Assembly (NCBI GenBank): GCA_020057015.1
Contig: JAGVGS010000147.1
Span: 1 to 22,153, forward strand
DNA: 22,153 nucleotides
Origin: Candidatus Omnitrophota bacterium
Lineage (GTDB): Bacteria > Omnitrophota > Gorgyraeia > Aquiviventales > Aquiviventaceae
Direction of reading: 5' to 3'
The position numbers were made by a program, and so were the translations under genes. Of this stretch, positions 15,597-22,153 are shown in pieces. Each line of letters begins with the position of its first letter. Positions within the stretch are counted from its first letter, which is position 1. A model generated the notes under the pieces. The model was not told the origin of the DNA. It saw only the letters and a program-made list of their open reading frames with translations, and did not search any database.

Positions 15597-15626
15597 AGTA
15601 TACCTGAAAATATAGCGGTAGGGCAA
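15597..15626 (-). promoter_or_regulatory. Promoter for the riboswitch/PilX-like transcript
   Basis: On the minus strand TTGCCC (15626-15621) and TATACT (15602-15597) are 18 bp apart. Transcription would begin near 15590, giving a leader of about 195 bases that contains the whole riboswitch. It is back-to-back with the eno promoter. Confidence 0.65.
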
Positions 15627-15640
15627 GAGGGTGGGGAGGC

Positions 15641-15669
15641 TTGTCAGGGTTGAGGGAAGGGGCTATAAT
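15641..15669 (+). promoter_or_regulatory. eno promoter, nearly leaderless
   Basis: TTGTCA (15641-15646) and a perfect TATAAT (15664-15669) are separated by 17 bp. The expected start point (about 15676) is only about 3 bases before the eno ATG at 15679, so no ribosome-binding site can be present in the mRNA. Confidence 0.8.
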
Positions 15670-15678
15670 CGCGCCACA

Positions 15679-17004
<1,326 letters not shown>

Positions 17005-17272
17005 GCCGCGGCCCACGGCGACCCTGGCGCTGGGGGCTGCTGGGCGCTGTGTTGTTGTTTGGGCCCGGCCTGTGGCACTTAGGCAGGATGTCGTGGGAGC
17101 AGCGACGGCTGGATCGGCAGTTGGCCGCCTTGGCCGAGGAGCGCGAGCGCCTGCAGATCGAGCAGCAGCGCCTGCAGACCGATTCGACGTATGTCGAAGG
17201 CCGCATTCGCTCGACGTTCAAAGTGGCGCGCCCCGGAGAAATCGTCATTCCCCTCGATCGCTCCGACGGTGA

Positions 17273-17301
17273 TTGACGCCGTTGCGATTGGCCGATATAA
17301 T
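17273..17301 (+). promoter_or_regulatory. Initiator tRNA promoter
   Basis: TTGACG (17273-17278) and TATAAT (17296-17301) are 17 bp apart, a near-consensus sigma-70 promoter fitting a stable RNA. The -35 box contains the TGA stop of the ftsB-like gene. The predicted start point is about 15 bp before the mature tRNA. Confidence 0.85.
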
Positions 17302-17322
17302 CTCTCAATCACCTGACATTAC

Positions 17323-17396
<74 letters not shown>

Positions 17397-17409
17397 CTTT
17401 TCCAATCTA

Positions 17410-17450
17410 GCCGAGTTGAGGCGAGACGCGCCTCGACTCGGCTTTTTTTT
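17410..17450 (+). terminator. Terminator of the initiator tRNA
   Basis: A 14-bp stem pairs 17410-17423 with 17429-17442 (one T-G wobble) around a 5-base loop, followed by eight T residues. It lies 13 bp after the tRNA and is a strong Rho-independent terminator. Confidence 0.92.
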
Positions 17451-17473
17451 GAGATCACACGTTGTGATCTCAA
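17449..17473 (+). repeat. Perfect 11-bp inverted repeat after the tRNA terminator
   Basis: TTGAGATCACA (17449-17459) and its exact inverse (17463-17473) flank CGT. There is no T-run on either strand in the right place for a second terminator. It could be a dimeric regulator site for the membrane-protein gene at 17586, about 110 bp downstream. Function unknown. Confidence 0.6.
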
Positions 17474-17585
17474 CAATTGGATCCGGCAGCTCATGGCGCC
17501 GGTGCGGCTGACGAGACGCCGTATCGGATTTCACCCCTAAGCGGCACGACTTCGCTATACTAACAGCCATGCAGGAGGTGGCCTG

Positions 17586-18242
17586 ATGCGTGCTCCGCGG
17601 TCGTCTTTTGTGCCGGCGCTGGTGCTCGGCCTAGGGCTCGTGGCCCTCGTGCTCGTGCCGTGGATCTACGCGATCGAGTTTCCCAAATCACCTGGCTCGG
17701 TGTTTGAAGACGTCGTGACGTTCGGCTCGCTGGCGCGTCTCGTGGGCTTCCTGTCGGATCTCGGGATCGCGATGTGGTTGGCGATGGCCCTCTTGTTTCT
17801 CCACAGCTTGCACCGCCGCCTGCGCCAGGGCCCGCTGCTGGCCCCTGGTGAGCAGGGGTTCTATCTGTTCGCGGCCGCCTACACCCTCTTTCTCGCCCTC
17901 GATGACCGCCTCATGGTGCACGAATGGCTGACCGAGCGCTGGGGCCTGCCCGAGCCGATGGTGATGGGGGTCTATGGCGCGGTGCTGGCCTATGGCGCGT
18001 GGCGCTACTGGGCGTTCTGGCGCCTGGGTTCGCGCCGCTGGCTGGCGCTGGTGGCCCTGGGCTTCGCGCTCTCCGCCGGGATTGATTTCGGCGGCCTGGG
18101 AGGCGGGGTGGCGCATCTGGTGGGCGAGTCCTGGGCCGAAGTGCTGGAAGACGGGGCGAAGTGGATCGGCATCTGCGCGCTCTTACTGTACGTGTTTGAT
18201 CTGACCGTTGATGTGTCGATGCGGCGCGTGGAGGGTTCGTGA
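17586..18242 (+). CDS. Hypothetical polytopic membrane protein with DDRLMVHE motif
   Basis: The 218-residue protein has about six transmembrane helices (near 9-29, 46-75, 87-104, 121-145, 150-170 and 193-212). Charged residues are embedded at helix ends: LALDDRLMVHEWL around residue 101, SAGIDFGG near 162, and EVLEDGAKWIGI near 186. Paired Asp/Glu/His of this kind could form a metal or catalytic site inside the membrane, but I do not recognise the family. AGGAGGTG is 5 bp upstream of the ATG, and a TATACT -10-like element lies at 17556 without a clear -35. The next gene probably starts at a TTG 1 bp past its stop codon. Confidence 0.65.
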   Translation: MRAPRSSFVPALVLGLGLVALVLVPWIYAIEFPKSPGSVFEDVVTFGSLARLVGFLSDLGIAMWLAMALLFLHSLHRRLRQGPLLAPGEQGFYLFAAAYTLFLALDDRLMVHEWLTERWGLPEPMVMGVYGAVLAYGAWRYWAFWRLGSRRWLALVALGFALSAGIDFGGLGGGVAHLVGESWAEVLEDGAKWIGICALLLYVFDLTVDVSMRRVEGS

Positions 18243-18243
18243 T

Positions 18244-18648
18244 TTGCGTTTCAAGACAGGCTCGGTGTGCCGCGGTTGGCAGGGGCTGCTTGTTGCTGCA
18301 GGCCTTTTCTGCTGGGCGGCACCGGCTGTCTGGGCGCAAAGCCCTGCGCATAAACTGCGCCGCGGGTTGCTGAACACGCTCCTGGGATGGACGGAGCTCG
18401 TGCGGGTGCCAGGCTATCTGTGGGAGTGCGCGACCCAGGAGTATTACCGGCGCGATCTGAATGTCATTGTGGGCTGCCCGGCAAGAGCGATGGCGCAACC
18501 CTTTGGACGAGAATTGCTTGGGTTGTCAGAGACCTTGACCTTCGCCGGCAGCATGTGGCCCACTCCGTTTTACGGCTCGCCCTATGAACGCTTTCTTGCG
18601 GGCGATCAGCCCTGGGGCGAGCGCACGATTGAGGTGTTTCGGCGCTAG
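18244..18648 (+). CDS. Exported TIGR04073-like (exosortase system-associated) protein
   Basis: I place the start at TTG 18244, with GAGG 9 bp upstream inside the previous gene's end. This gives MRFKTGSVCRGWQGLLVAAGLFCWAAPAVWA, a clean signal peptide; in-frame codons further upstream would put an unlikely extension before it. The mature part begins QSPAHKLRRGLLNTLLGWTELVRVPGY. This resembles the KLGRGL-N--TGW-E-P core of the TIGR04073 family, often found in bacteria with exosortase systems. A central segment (RDLNVIVGCPARAMAQPFGRELLGLSETLTF) and a C-terminal PFYGSPYERF follow. No exosortase or PEP-CTERM protein is visible here. Function is unknown. Confidence 0.65.
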   Translation: MRFKTGSVCRGWQGLLVAAGLFCWAAPAVWAQSPAHKLRRGLLNTLLGWTELVRVPGYLWECATQEYYRRDLNVIVGCPARAMAQPFGRELLGLSETLTFAGSMWPTPFYGSPYERFLAGDQPWGERTIEVFRR

Positions 18649-18658
18649 GGCGCTTGAT

Positions 18659-18688
18659 TTGACTGTCGTGGCTCAATTCAGGTATAGG
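18659..18688 (+). promoter_or_regulatory. Promoter of the Ser/Gly-rich protein gene
   Basis: TTGACT (18659-18664) and TATAGG (18683-18688) are separated by 18 bp in the short gap after the TIGR04073-like gene. The start point would be near 18695, leaving a short leader containing part of GAGGGAGG before ATG 18707. Confidence 0.55.
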
Positions 18689-18706
18689 TTAAAGAGGGAG
18701 GCAGTG

Positions 18707-19735
18707 ATGTCTCGACAAGCGTTCGGTGCGCGGCAGGCAGGGGTGACGGCGTTGGCCGTCACATTTTTTTTGTGCGGGGCCTCTGCGCAGGCCGCCACGT
18801 ATGAAAAGCGGATGGCGGACATTGAGCAACAAATCCAGGCGCACGAAAAGGCTATTGAAGTGCTGAAAGTGGATATCGACAACGTGCAGGTTCAGATTGA
18901 AGGCTCTCCGGCGGAAGAGGTCAAGGCGCTCAAGGCGCAAATCGCCAGATTCGAGAAGCAGATCCGCAGCCATGAAAAGGCCATTGAGATCTTGAAGGAA
19001 CGGTTGCAGAAGCTGGAAGTATTGATGGGCGGGGGGTCTGTGGGAGACGAGGCAGAGGGCTCGGATGACGGAGAGCGTTCCTCCGGCGGCGGGGCGGGCG
19101 GGGGCTCATCGGGGGCTACGTCTCGCGGCTCTTCCGGCAAGAGCGGATCTTCAAGTCAGGACAGCTCAGGCGATCAGAGCACAGCCACCGGTCGCTCTTC
19201 AGGCGGATCGTCATCTGGAGGGGGGAGTGGCGGCTCGTCTTCTGGCGGTGGAGGGGGTGGGAGTTCTGGCGGCGGCTCCTCTAGTGGAGGCAGATCCTCC
19301 GGCAGCGGTGGTTCCTCTTCCGGTGGAGGTTCCTCGAGCGGCGGAGGCTCTTCTAGCGGTGGCGGAGGGTCCTCTTCCGGGGGTGGCGGCTCGTCTTCTG
19401 GCGGGGGGGGTTCTTCAGGCGGAGGGGGTGGCAGTGCCTCTGGCGGCGGTGGTTCTTCCAGCGGTGGAGGCGGCTCTTCTTCAGGTGATGGAGGGTCCTC
19501 TTCCGGGGGTGGGGGCTCTTCCGGAGATGGTGGGTCCTCTTCAGGCGGCGGTGGTTCTTCCAGCGGTGGAGGCGGCTCTTCTGCAGGTGATGGAGGCTCC
19601 TCCGGCGGGGGCGGTGGTTCTTCTGGTGGTGGCGGAGGCTCCTCTTCCGGGGGCGGGGGCTCCTCCGGAGATGGTGGGTCCTCTTTCGATGGCGGCGGCT
19701 CTCCCAGCGACCCGGGGATTATCCAACCGTGGTGA
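18707..19735 (+). CDS. Secreted coiled-coil and Ser/Gly-repeat protein
   Basis: The ATG at 18707 (GAGGGAGG about 5 bp upstream) gives a signal peptide ending ASAQA near residue 29. Residues 31-105 are a coiled coil built from two similar units, each containing HEKAIE[VI]LK (at 46 and 89). From about 108 to 330 the protein is almost only Gly, Ser and a few Asp, in units such as GGGGSSS and SSGDGG. It ends PSDPGIIQPW. Several DNA blocks inside the repeat are near-identical (period 102 or 144 bp), pointing to recent expansion. Such a chain would be flexible, hydrophilic and extracellular, perhaps a spacer or matrix component anchored by its coiled coil. I do not recognise a family. Confidence 0.75.
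   Translation: MSRQAFGARQAGVTALAVTFFLCGASAQAATYEKRMADIEQQIQAHEKAIEVLKVDIDNVQVQIEGSPAEEVKALKAQIARFEKQIRSHEKAIEILKERLQKLEVLMGGGSVGDEAEGSDDGERSSGGGAGGGSSGATSRGSSGKSGSSSQDSSGDQSTATGRSSGGSSSGGGSGGSSSGGGGGGSSGGGSSSGGRSSGSGGSSSGGGSSSGGGSSSGGGGSSSGGGGSSSGGGGSSGGGGGSASGGGGSSSGGGGSSSGDGGSSSGGGGSSGDGGSSSGGGGSSSGGGGSSAGDGGSSGGGGGSSGGGGGSSSGGGGSSGDGGSSFDGGGSPSDPGIIQPW
19440..19690 (+). repeat. Degenerate tandem DNA repeats inside the Ser/Gly gene
   Basis: A block of about 59 bp from 19442 recurs from 19544 with very few mismatches (102-bp offset, 34 codons). A second block of about 45 bp around 19497-19541 recurs around 19641-19685 (144-bp offset, 48 codons). Both offsets are whole numbers of codons, so expansion or contraction keeps the frame. 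Confidence 0.75.
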
Positions 19736-19838
19736 GTGCGGAGAGCAGCAGCTCGTAGCTTTCCGGCCCCGGATTACTTCGGGTCTGCCGCGTAGCGTGC
19801 AAGCAGGCTCCCCAGGATTGCTCTTGGGCGGCCCCTCG

Positions 19839-19867
19839 TTGACGAAGCAGGCTGCCTCCGATACAAT
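19839..19867 (+). promoter_or_regulatory. Promoter of the cytochrome/cupredoxin operon
   Basis: TTGACG (19839-19844) and TACAAT (19862-19867) are exactly 17 bp apart. Transcription would begin near 19875, giving a leader of about 24 bases before ATG 19899. No clear ribosome-binding site is seen in that leader. Confidence 0.75.
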
Positions 19868-19898
19868 ACAAAACAGCTAGTGGCATCCGCAAATCTTC

Positions 19899-21296
19899 AT
19901 GACGCATCGTAGGACACGTCTCCCCCGCGGCCTGGCCTGGATAAGCGGCTTGTGCCTTCTCGGCCTGACTTCGGCCGCGGCCGCCGAGCGCCCAGCACCC
20001 GATCCGGCGGCTGGACGGGCTGCCTATGACCAATACTGCGCGCGCTGTCATGGGCTCACCGGATCCGGCGATGGCGTGGATGCCAAGCGCTTCTACCCTC
20101 GCCCGCGTGACCTGAAGCTGGGGGTCTACAAGTTCCGCAGCACTGCCAGTGGTACGCCGCCGACAGACGAAGATCTTTTTCAGACGCTGGCACAGGGGCT
20201 GCCAGGCAGCAACATGCCCGACTGGCAATTTCTGAGCGAGGCGACCCGCTGGCAGTTGGTGCACTACCTGAAGAGCCTCTCGCCGGTCTTTGAAGCCACT
20301 CCGTCGCAGCCGCTCGCGCTGCCGCCTGACCCCGGGGCCGGCCATGACAGGGCCCGCGGGCAGGCGCTCTACCAAGAGCTGGGTTGTGCCACGTGCCACG
20401 GGGCTCAGGGTCGGGCCAATGGCCGCTCGGCCGCCGGACTGGTGGATGACTGGGGCATGAAGATCCGTCCGGCTGACTTGACCCAAGGCTGGGCGTATCG
20501 CGGCGGGGCGACGCCCAAGGATATCCTGACGCGCCTGATGGCCGGCATCGATGGGGCGGGCATGCCCTCCTATGCCGAAGCGATCACGCCGGTGGAGGAT
20601 GCCTGGCACTTGGCGTATTATGTCGCCTCGTTGCAAGAGCCGGCCCGCTGGCATATGGGGCTGAAGCCCGCGCAGATCGCCGGGGCCCTGCCTTCCAGCG
20701 TGGAGGATCCGCGCTGGCGCAAGGCGCCGATGACCACGCTGCGGTTGCGCAACGTCGTCGATGCGACCGGCGCGTGGGTCGAGCCGCCCACGGTGCGCGC
20801 AGTGACCCTGCAGGCGATGGCCAACCGCGAAGCGGTGGTCTGGCATCTGATATGGCACGACCCCTCGCCAGAGAGCGGCTCGCCGCCCGATGGGCTGGCG
20901 GTGGTGCTTCAACCGGCCGGCACGGAGGGCGACAACGTCACGCTGCACGCGTGGCCGTATGCCGGCTCGCCGGCGCTGGATGTCTGTTACTGGAACGCGC
21001 AAGACCAGACTGCGGGCGAATTTTTGGCGAAAGATATCGAGACGATCCGTGGCCGGCGCGCGGTGCAAACCTCGCTGCTCAGCCAAGCGACGTATGCGGA
21101 GGGGCGCTGGCACTTGCTCTTGGAGCGTCCGCTGCACGCAGCCCAGGTGTCTGGGGGGGCTCTCCTGGGCGGCCAGGTCTTTAACGCCCTGGCGGTCATG
21201 ATTTGGGATGCCGGCGAGCCGGGCGCGCAATCCGTGTCTGCGTGGATTGATCTGGATTTACGTCAACCGTCGACGGGTGCGGCAGCATCGCATTGA
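19899..21296 (+). CDS. Dihaem cytochrome c with C-terminal EB_dh-type haem domain
   Basis: A signal peptide (to about residue 29) precedes two cytochrome c domains with CARCH at 47-51 and CATCH at 163-167. Candidate axial methionines are in NMPDW (106) and GMPSY (222). From about 260 to 455 follows a beta-sandwich-like region (TLRLRNVVDATGAWVEPPTVRAVTLQAM, NREAVVWHLIWHDPS, EGDNVTLHAWPY, EGRWHLLLERPL, FNALAVMIWDAGEPGAQSVSAWIDL). It resembles the haem-binding domain of ethylbenzene dehydrogenase and DMSO reductase-family gamma subunits. The protein is a periplasmic electron carrier, potentially the haem subunit of a molybdo-oxidoreductase; no catalytic subunit is in view. The cupredoxin gene follows after 46 bp. 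Confidence 0.85.
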   Translation: MTHRRTRLPRGLAWISGLCLLGLTSAAAAERPAPDPAAGRAAYDQYCARCHGLTGSGDGVDAKRFYPRPRDLKLGVYKFRSTASGTPPTDEDLFQTLAQGLPGSNMPDWQFLSEATRWQLVHYLKSLSPVFEATPSQPLALPPDPGAGHDRARGQALYQELGCATCHGAQGRANGRSAAGLVDDWGMKIRPADLTQGWAYRGGATPKDILTRLMAGIDGAGMPSYAEAITPVEDAWHLAYYVASLQEPARWHMGLKPAQIAGALPSSVEDPRWRKAPMTTLRLRNVVDATGAWVEPPTVRAVTLQAMANREAVVWHLIWHDPSPESGSPPDGLAVVLQPAGTEGDNVTLHAWPYAGSPALDVCYWNAQDQTAGEFLAKDIETIRGRRAVQTSLLSQATYAEGRWHLLLERPLHAAQVSGGALLGGQVFNALAVMIWDAGEPGAQSVSAWIDLDLRQPSTGAAASH

Positions 21297-21342
21297 GCTG
21301 GACAATACGCGGTATGCTTCACAGAGATAGGGGAGGTCATTG

Positions 21343-22065
21343 ATGATACGCAGGCGAGGGATGGGATGGATGGGCGGCCTGGCGGCCGTGGTGCTGGTGG
21401 GGACCTGTGGTGGCACCGCCGCTGCCGGGAGCGCATCGGTCAGCGTCGCGGTGAAGCTGGAGGGCACGGCACCTGCCGCGACCAAGATCAAGACGAGCGC
21501 CGACCCGATCTGCCAGCAGCAGCACCCAGAGGGCCTCATGAGCGAAGAGGTCGTCGTGGGCGGGGCCGGCGAGCTCAAGAACGTGTTTGTGTATGTCAAA
21601 GAGGGCCTGAGCGGCGAATTTCCCGCACCAGCCGAAGCGGTGAAGCTCGACCAAAAGGGTTGCTGGTATGCCCCGCATGTGTTTGGCATCCAGGTCGGCC
21701 AGACGCTCGAGATCGTGAACAGCGACCCCACGATGCACAACGTCAACGCGAAACCCACCCTTAACCAGTCTTTTAATCTGGCGCAGCCGAAAAAAGATAT
21801 GGTGAGCAAGAAGACCTTCGCCAAGCCGGAGTTGGGAGTCAAGTTCAAGTGCAATGTGCACCCTTGGATGAGCGCCTACGGCCACGTCGTGGCGCACCCG
21901 TTTTTTGCCGTGACCGATGCCCATGGGGCCGCGACCCTCAGCGGGTTGCCGGCCGGCACCTACACCCTCGAGTTCTGGCACGAGAAGTATGGCGCGCAGA
22001 CACAGACCGTGACCGTGGCGGAGCAGGGTGCCGCAACCGTGAGTGCCGCGTTTAAGGCGCCATAA
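21343..22065 (+). CDS. Exported cupredoxin with C-terminal carboxypeptidase-regulatory-like domain
   Basis: ATG 21343 is chosen over an adjacent TTG because AGGGGAGG lies 6 bp upstream. A signal peptide ends near residue 28 (TAAAGS). The middle shows a plastocyanin-like fold with type 1 copper ligands: His132 (DPTMHNVNA), and Cys170, His173 and Met176 in KCNVHPWM. Residues 184-240 (HPFFAVTDAHGAATLSGLPAGTYTLEFWHEKYG) form a small beta domain like the regulatory domain of carboxypeptidases, common in outer-surface proteins. It should carry single electrons in the periplasm, most simply to or from the dihaem cytochrome encoded upstream. A TATGCT element at 21313 might be a separate -10, but no -35 fits. 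Confidence 0.88.
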   Translation: MIRRRGMGWMGGLAAVVLVGTCGGTAAAGSASVSVAVKLEGTAPAATKIKTSADPICQQQHPEGLMSEEVVVGGAGELKNVFVYVKEGLSGEFPAPAEAVKLDQKGCWYAPHVFGIQVGQTLEIVNSDPTMHNVNAKPTLNQSFNLAQPKKDMVSKKTFAKPELGVKFKCNVHPWMSAYGHVVAHPFFAVTDAHGAATLSGLPAGTYTLEFWHEKYGAQTQTVTVAEQGAATVSAAFKAP

Positions 22066-22066
22066 C

Positions 22067-22153
22067 GTGACCGCAGGGCGTCGATCAGTCGCCCGGTGGT
22101 GGCAGGGGCTGGCGGCGGCCGCTGTCGCGGCGAGCGTGCTGGGCGCGGCCTCG
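22067..22153 (+). CDS. Start of an exported protein, 3'-truncated by window end
   Basis: A GTG one base after the cupredoxin stop, with AAGG 9 bp upstream, opens a frame to the window end (29 codons). It encodes basic residues RRSVARWW followed by a hydrophobic stretch QGLAAAAVAASVLGAAS, that is, a signal peptide. It is most likely the third gene of the cytochrome/cupredoxin operon. Nothing of the mature protein is visible. Confidence 0.55.
   Translation, partial: MTAGRRSVARWWQGLAAAAVAASVLGAAS

Noticed and set aside
18208..18243. ATG at 18208 as start of the TIGR04073-like protein
   Set aside because: It would overlap the preceding gene by 35 bp, lacks a ribosome-binding site and adds a leader before an otherwise clean signal peptide starting at TTG 18244.
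19200..19700. Regular repeats resembling a CRISPR or minisatellite array
   Set aside because: Repeats are irregular, in frame and coding for Gly/Ser; there are no fixed-length unique spacers.
19065..19880. 271-codon alternative frame through the Ser/Gly repeat, Ala/Leu/Val-rich
   Set aside because: It is the shifted reading of a GGC/TCT-type repeat; it has no start context, while the Ser/Gly frame has a ribosome-binding site and signal peptide.
19719..21230. 503-codon open frame on the minus strand opposite the cytochrome gene
   Set aside because: The plus strand encodes two CxxCH motifs with a signal peptide; the antisense product is Arg/Gly/His-rich with no motifs.

Overview
This is a GC-rich bacterial chromosome segment, densely packed with genes and with no transposase, integrase, phage gene or CRISPR array that I can see. 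Lipoprotein and Sec signal peptides, periplasmic c-type haem proteins, a LolA-fold protein and a Deg protease point to a diderm (Gram-negative type) bacterium. An O2-dependent acyl-ACP desaturase and a cytochrome/cupredoxin cluster suggest respiration with access to oxygen. A protein resembling the exosortase-associated TIGR04073 family, plant-like Deg and desaturase sequences, and many proteins of no clear family suggest an under-sampled phylum. An Omnitrophota, Verrucomicrobiota or Nitrospirota relative is possible, but the window alone does not settle this.

Layout. (1) 1-2836: the 3' part of an ADP-forming acyl-CoA synthetase, then a glutamate synthase small subunit without its large subunit, closed by a perfect-palindrome terminator. 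(2) 2973-5803: an envelope operon of a Deg2/Deg9-like protease, a 37-residue basic protein, a lipoprotein phosphatase probably starting at ATA, and a LolA-fold protein. (3) 5822-8912: lexA with a three-half-site operator and a predicted leaderless mRNA, two small membrane proteins, an exported clan GH-A glycosidase and a terminator. (4) 8949-11352: infA and acyl-ACP desaturase, then trxA and purN. (5) Minus strand 11339-15602: an FtsH-like protease with almost no periplasmic domain, coupled to a lipoprotein gene, and a PilX-like secreted protein behind a cyclic-di-GMP-I riboswitch with a terminator platform. (6) 15641-17450: divergent eno (nearly leaderless), ftsB-like gene and initiator tRNA with its own promoter and terminator. 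(7) 17586-19735: a polytopic membrane protein, a TIGR04073-like exported protein and a Ser/Gly-repeat secreted protein. (8) 19839-22153: a dihaem cytochrome c with a C-terminal ethylbenzene-dehydrogenase-like haem domain, a cupredoxin, and the start of a third exported protein.

Housekeeping genes (eno, ftsB, infA, trxA, purN, lexA, initiator tRNA) are interleaved with envelope functions. The least ordinary elements are the c-di-GMP riboswitch in front of a pilus-type surface protein, the short-loop FtsH paired with a lipoprotein, the leaderless promoters of lexA and eno, the cytochrome/EB_dh/cupredoxin module, and the expanding Ser/Gly repeat gene. No stretch longer than 300 bases lacks a gene; the longest gap (15395-15678) is filled by the riboswitch and two divergent promoters.
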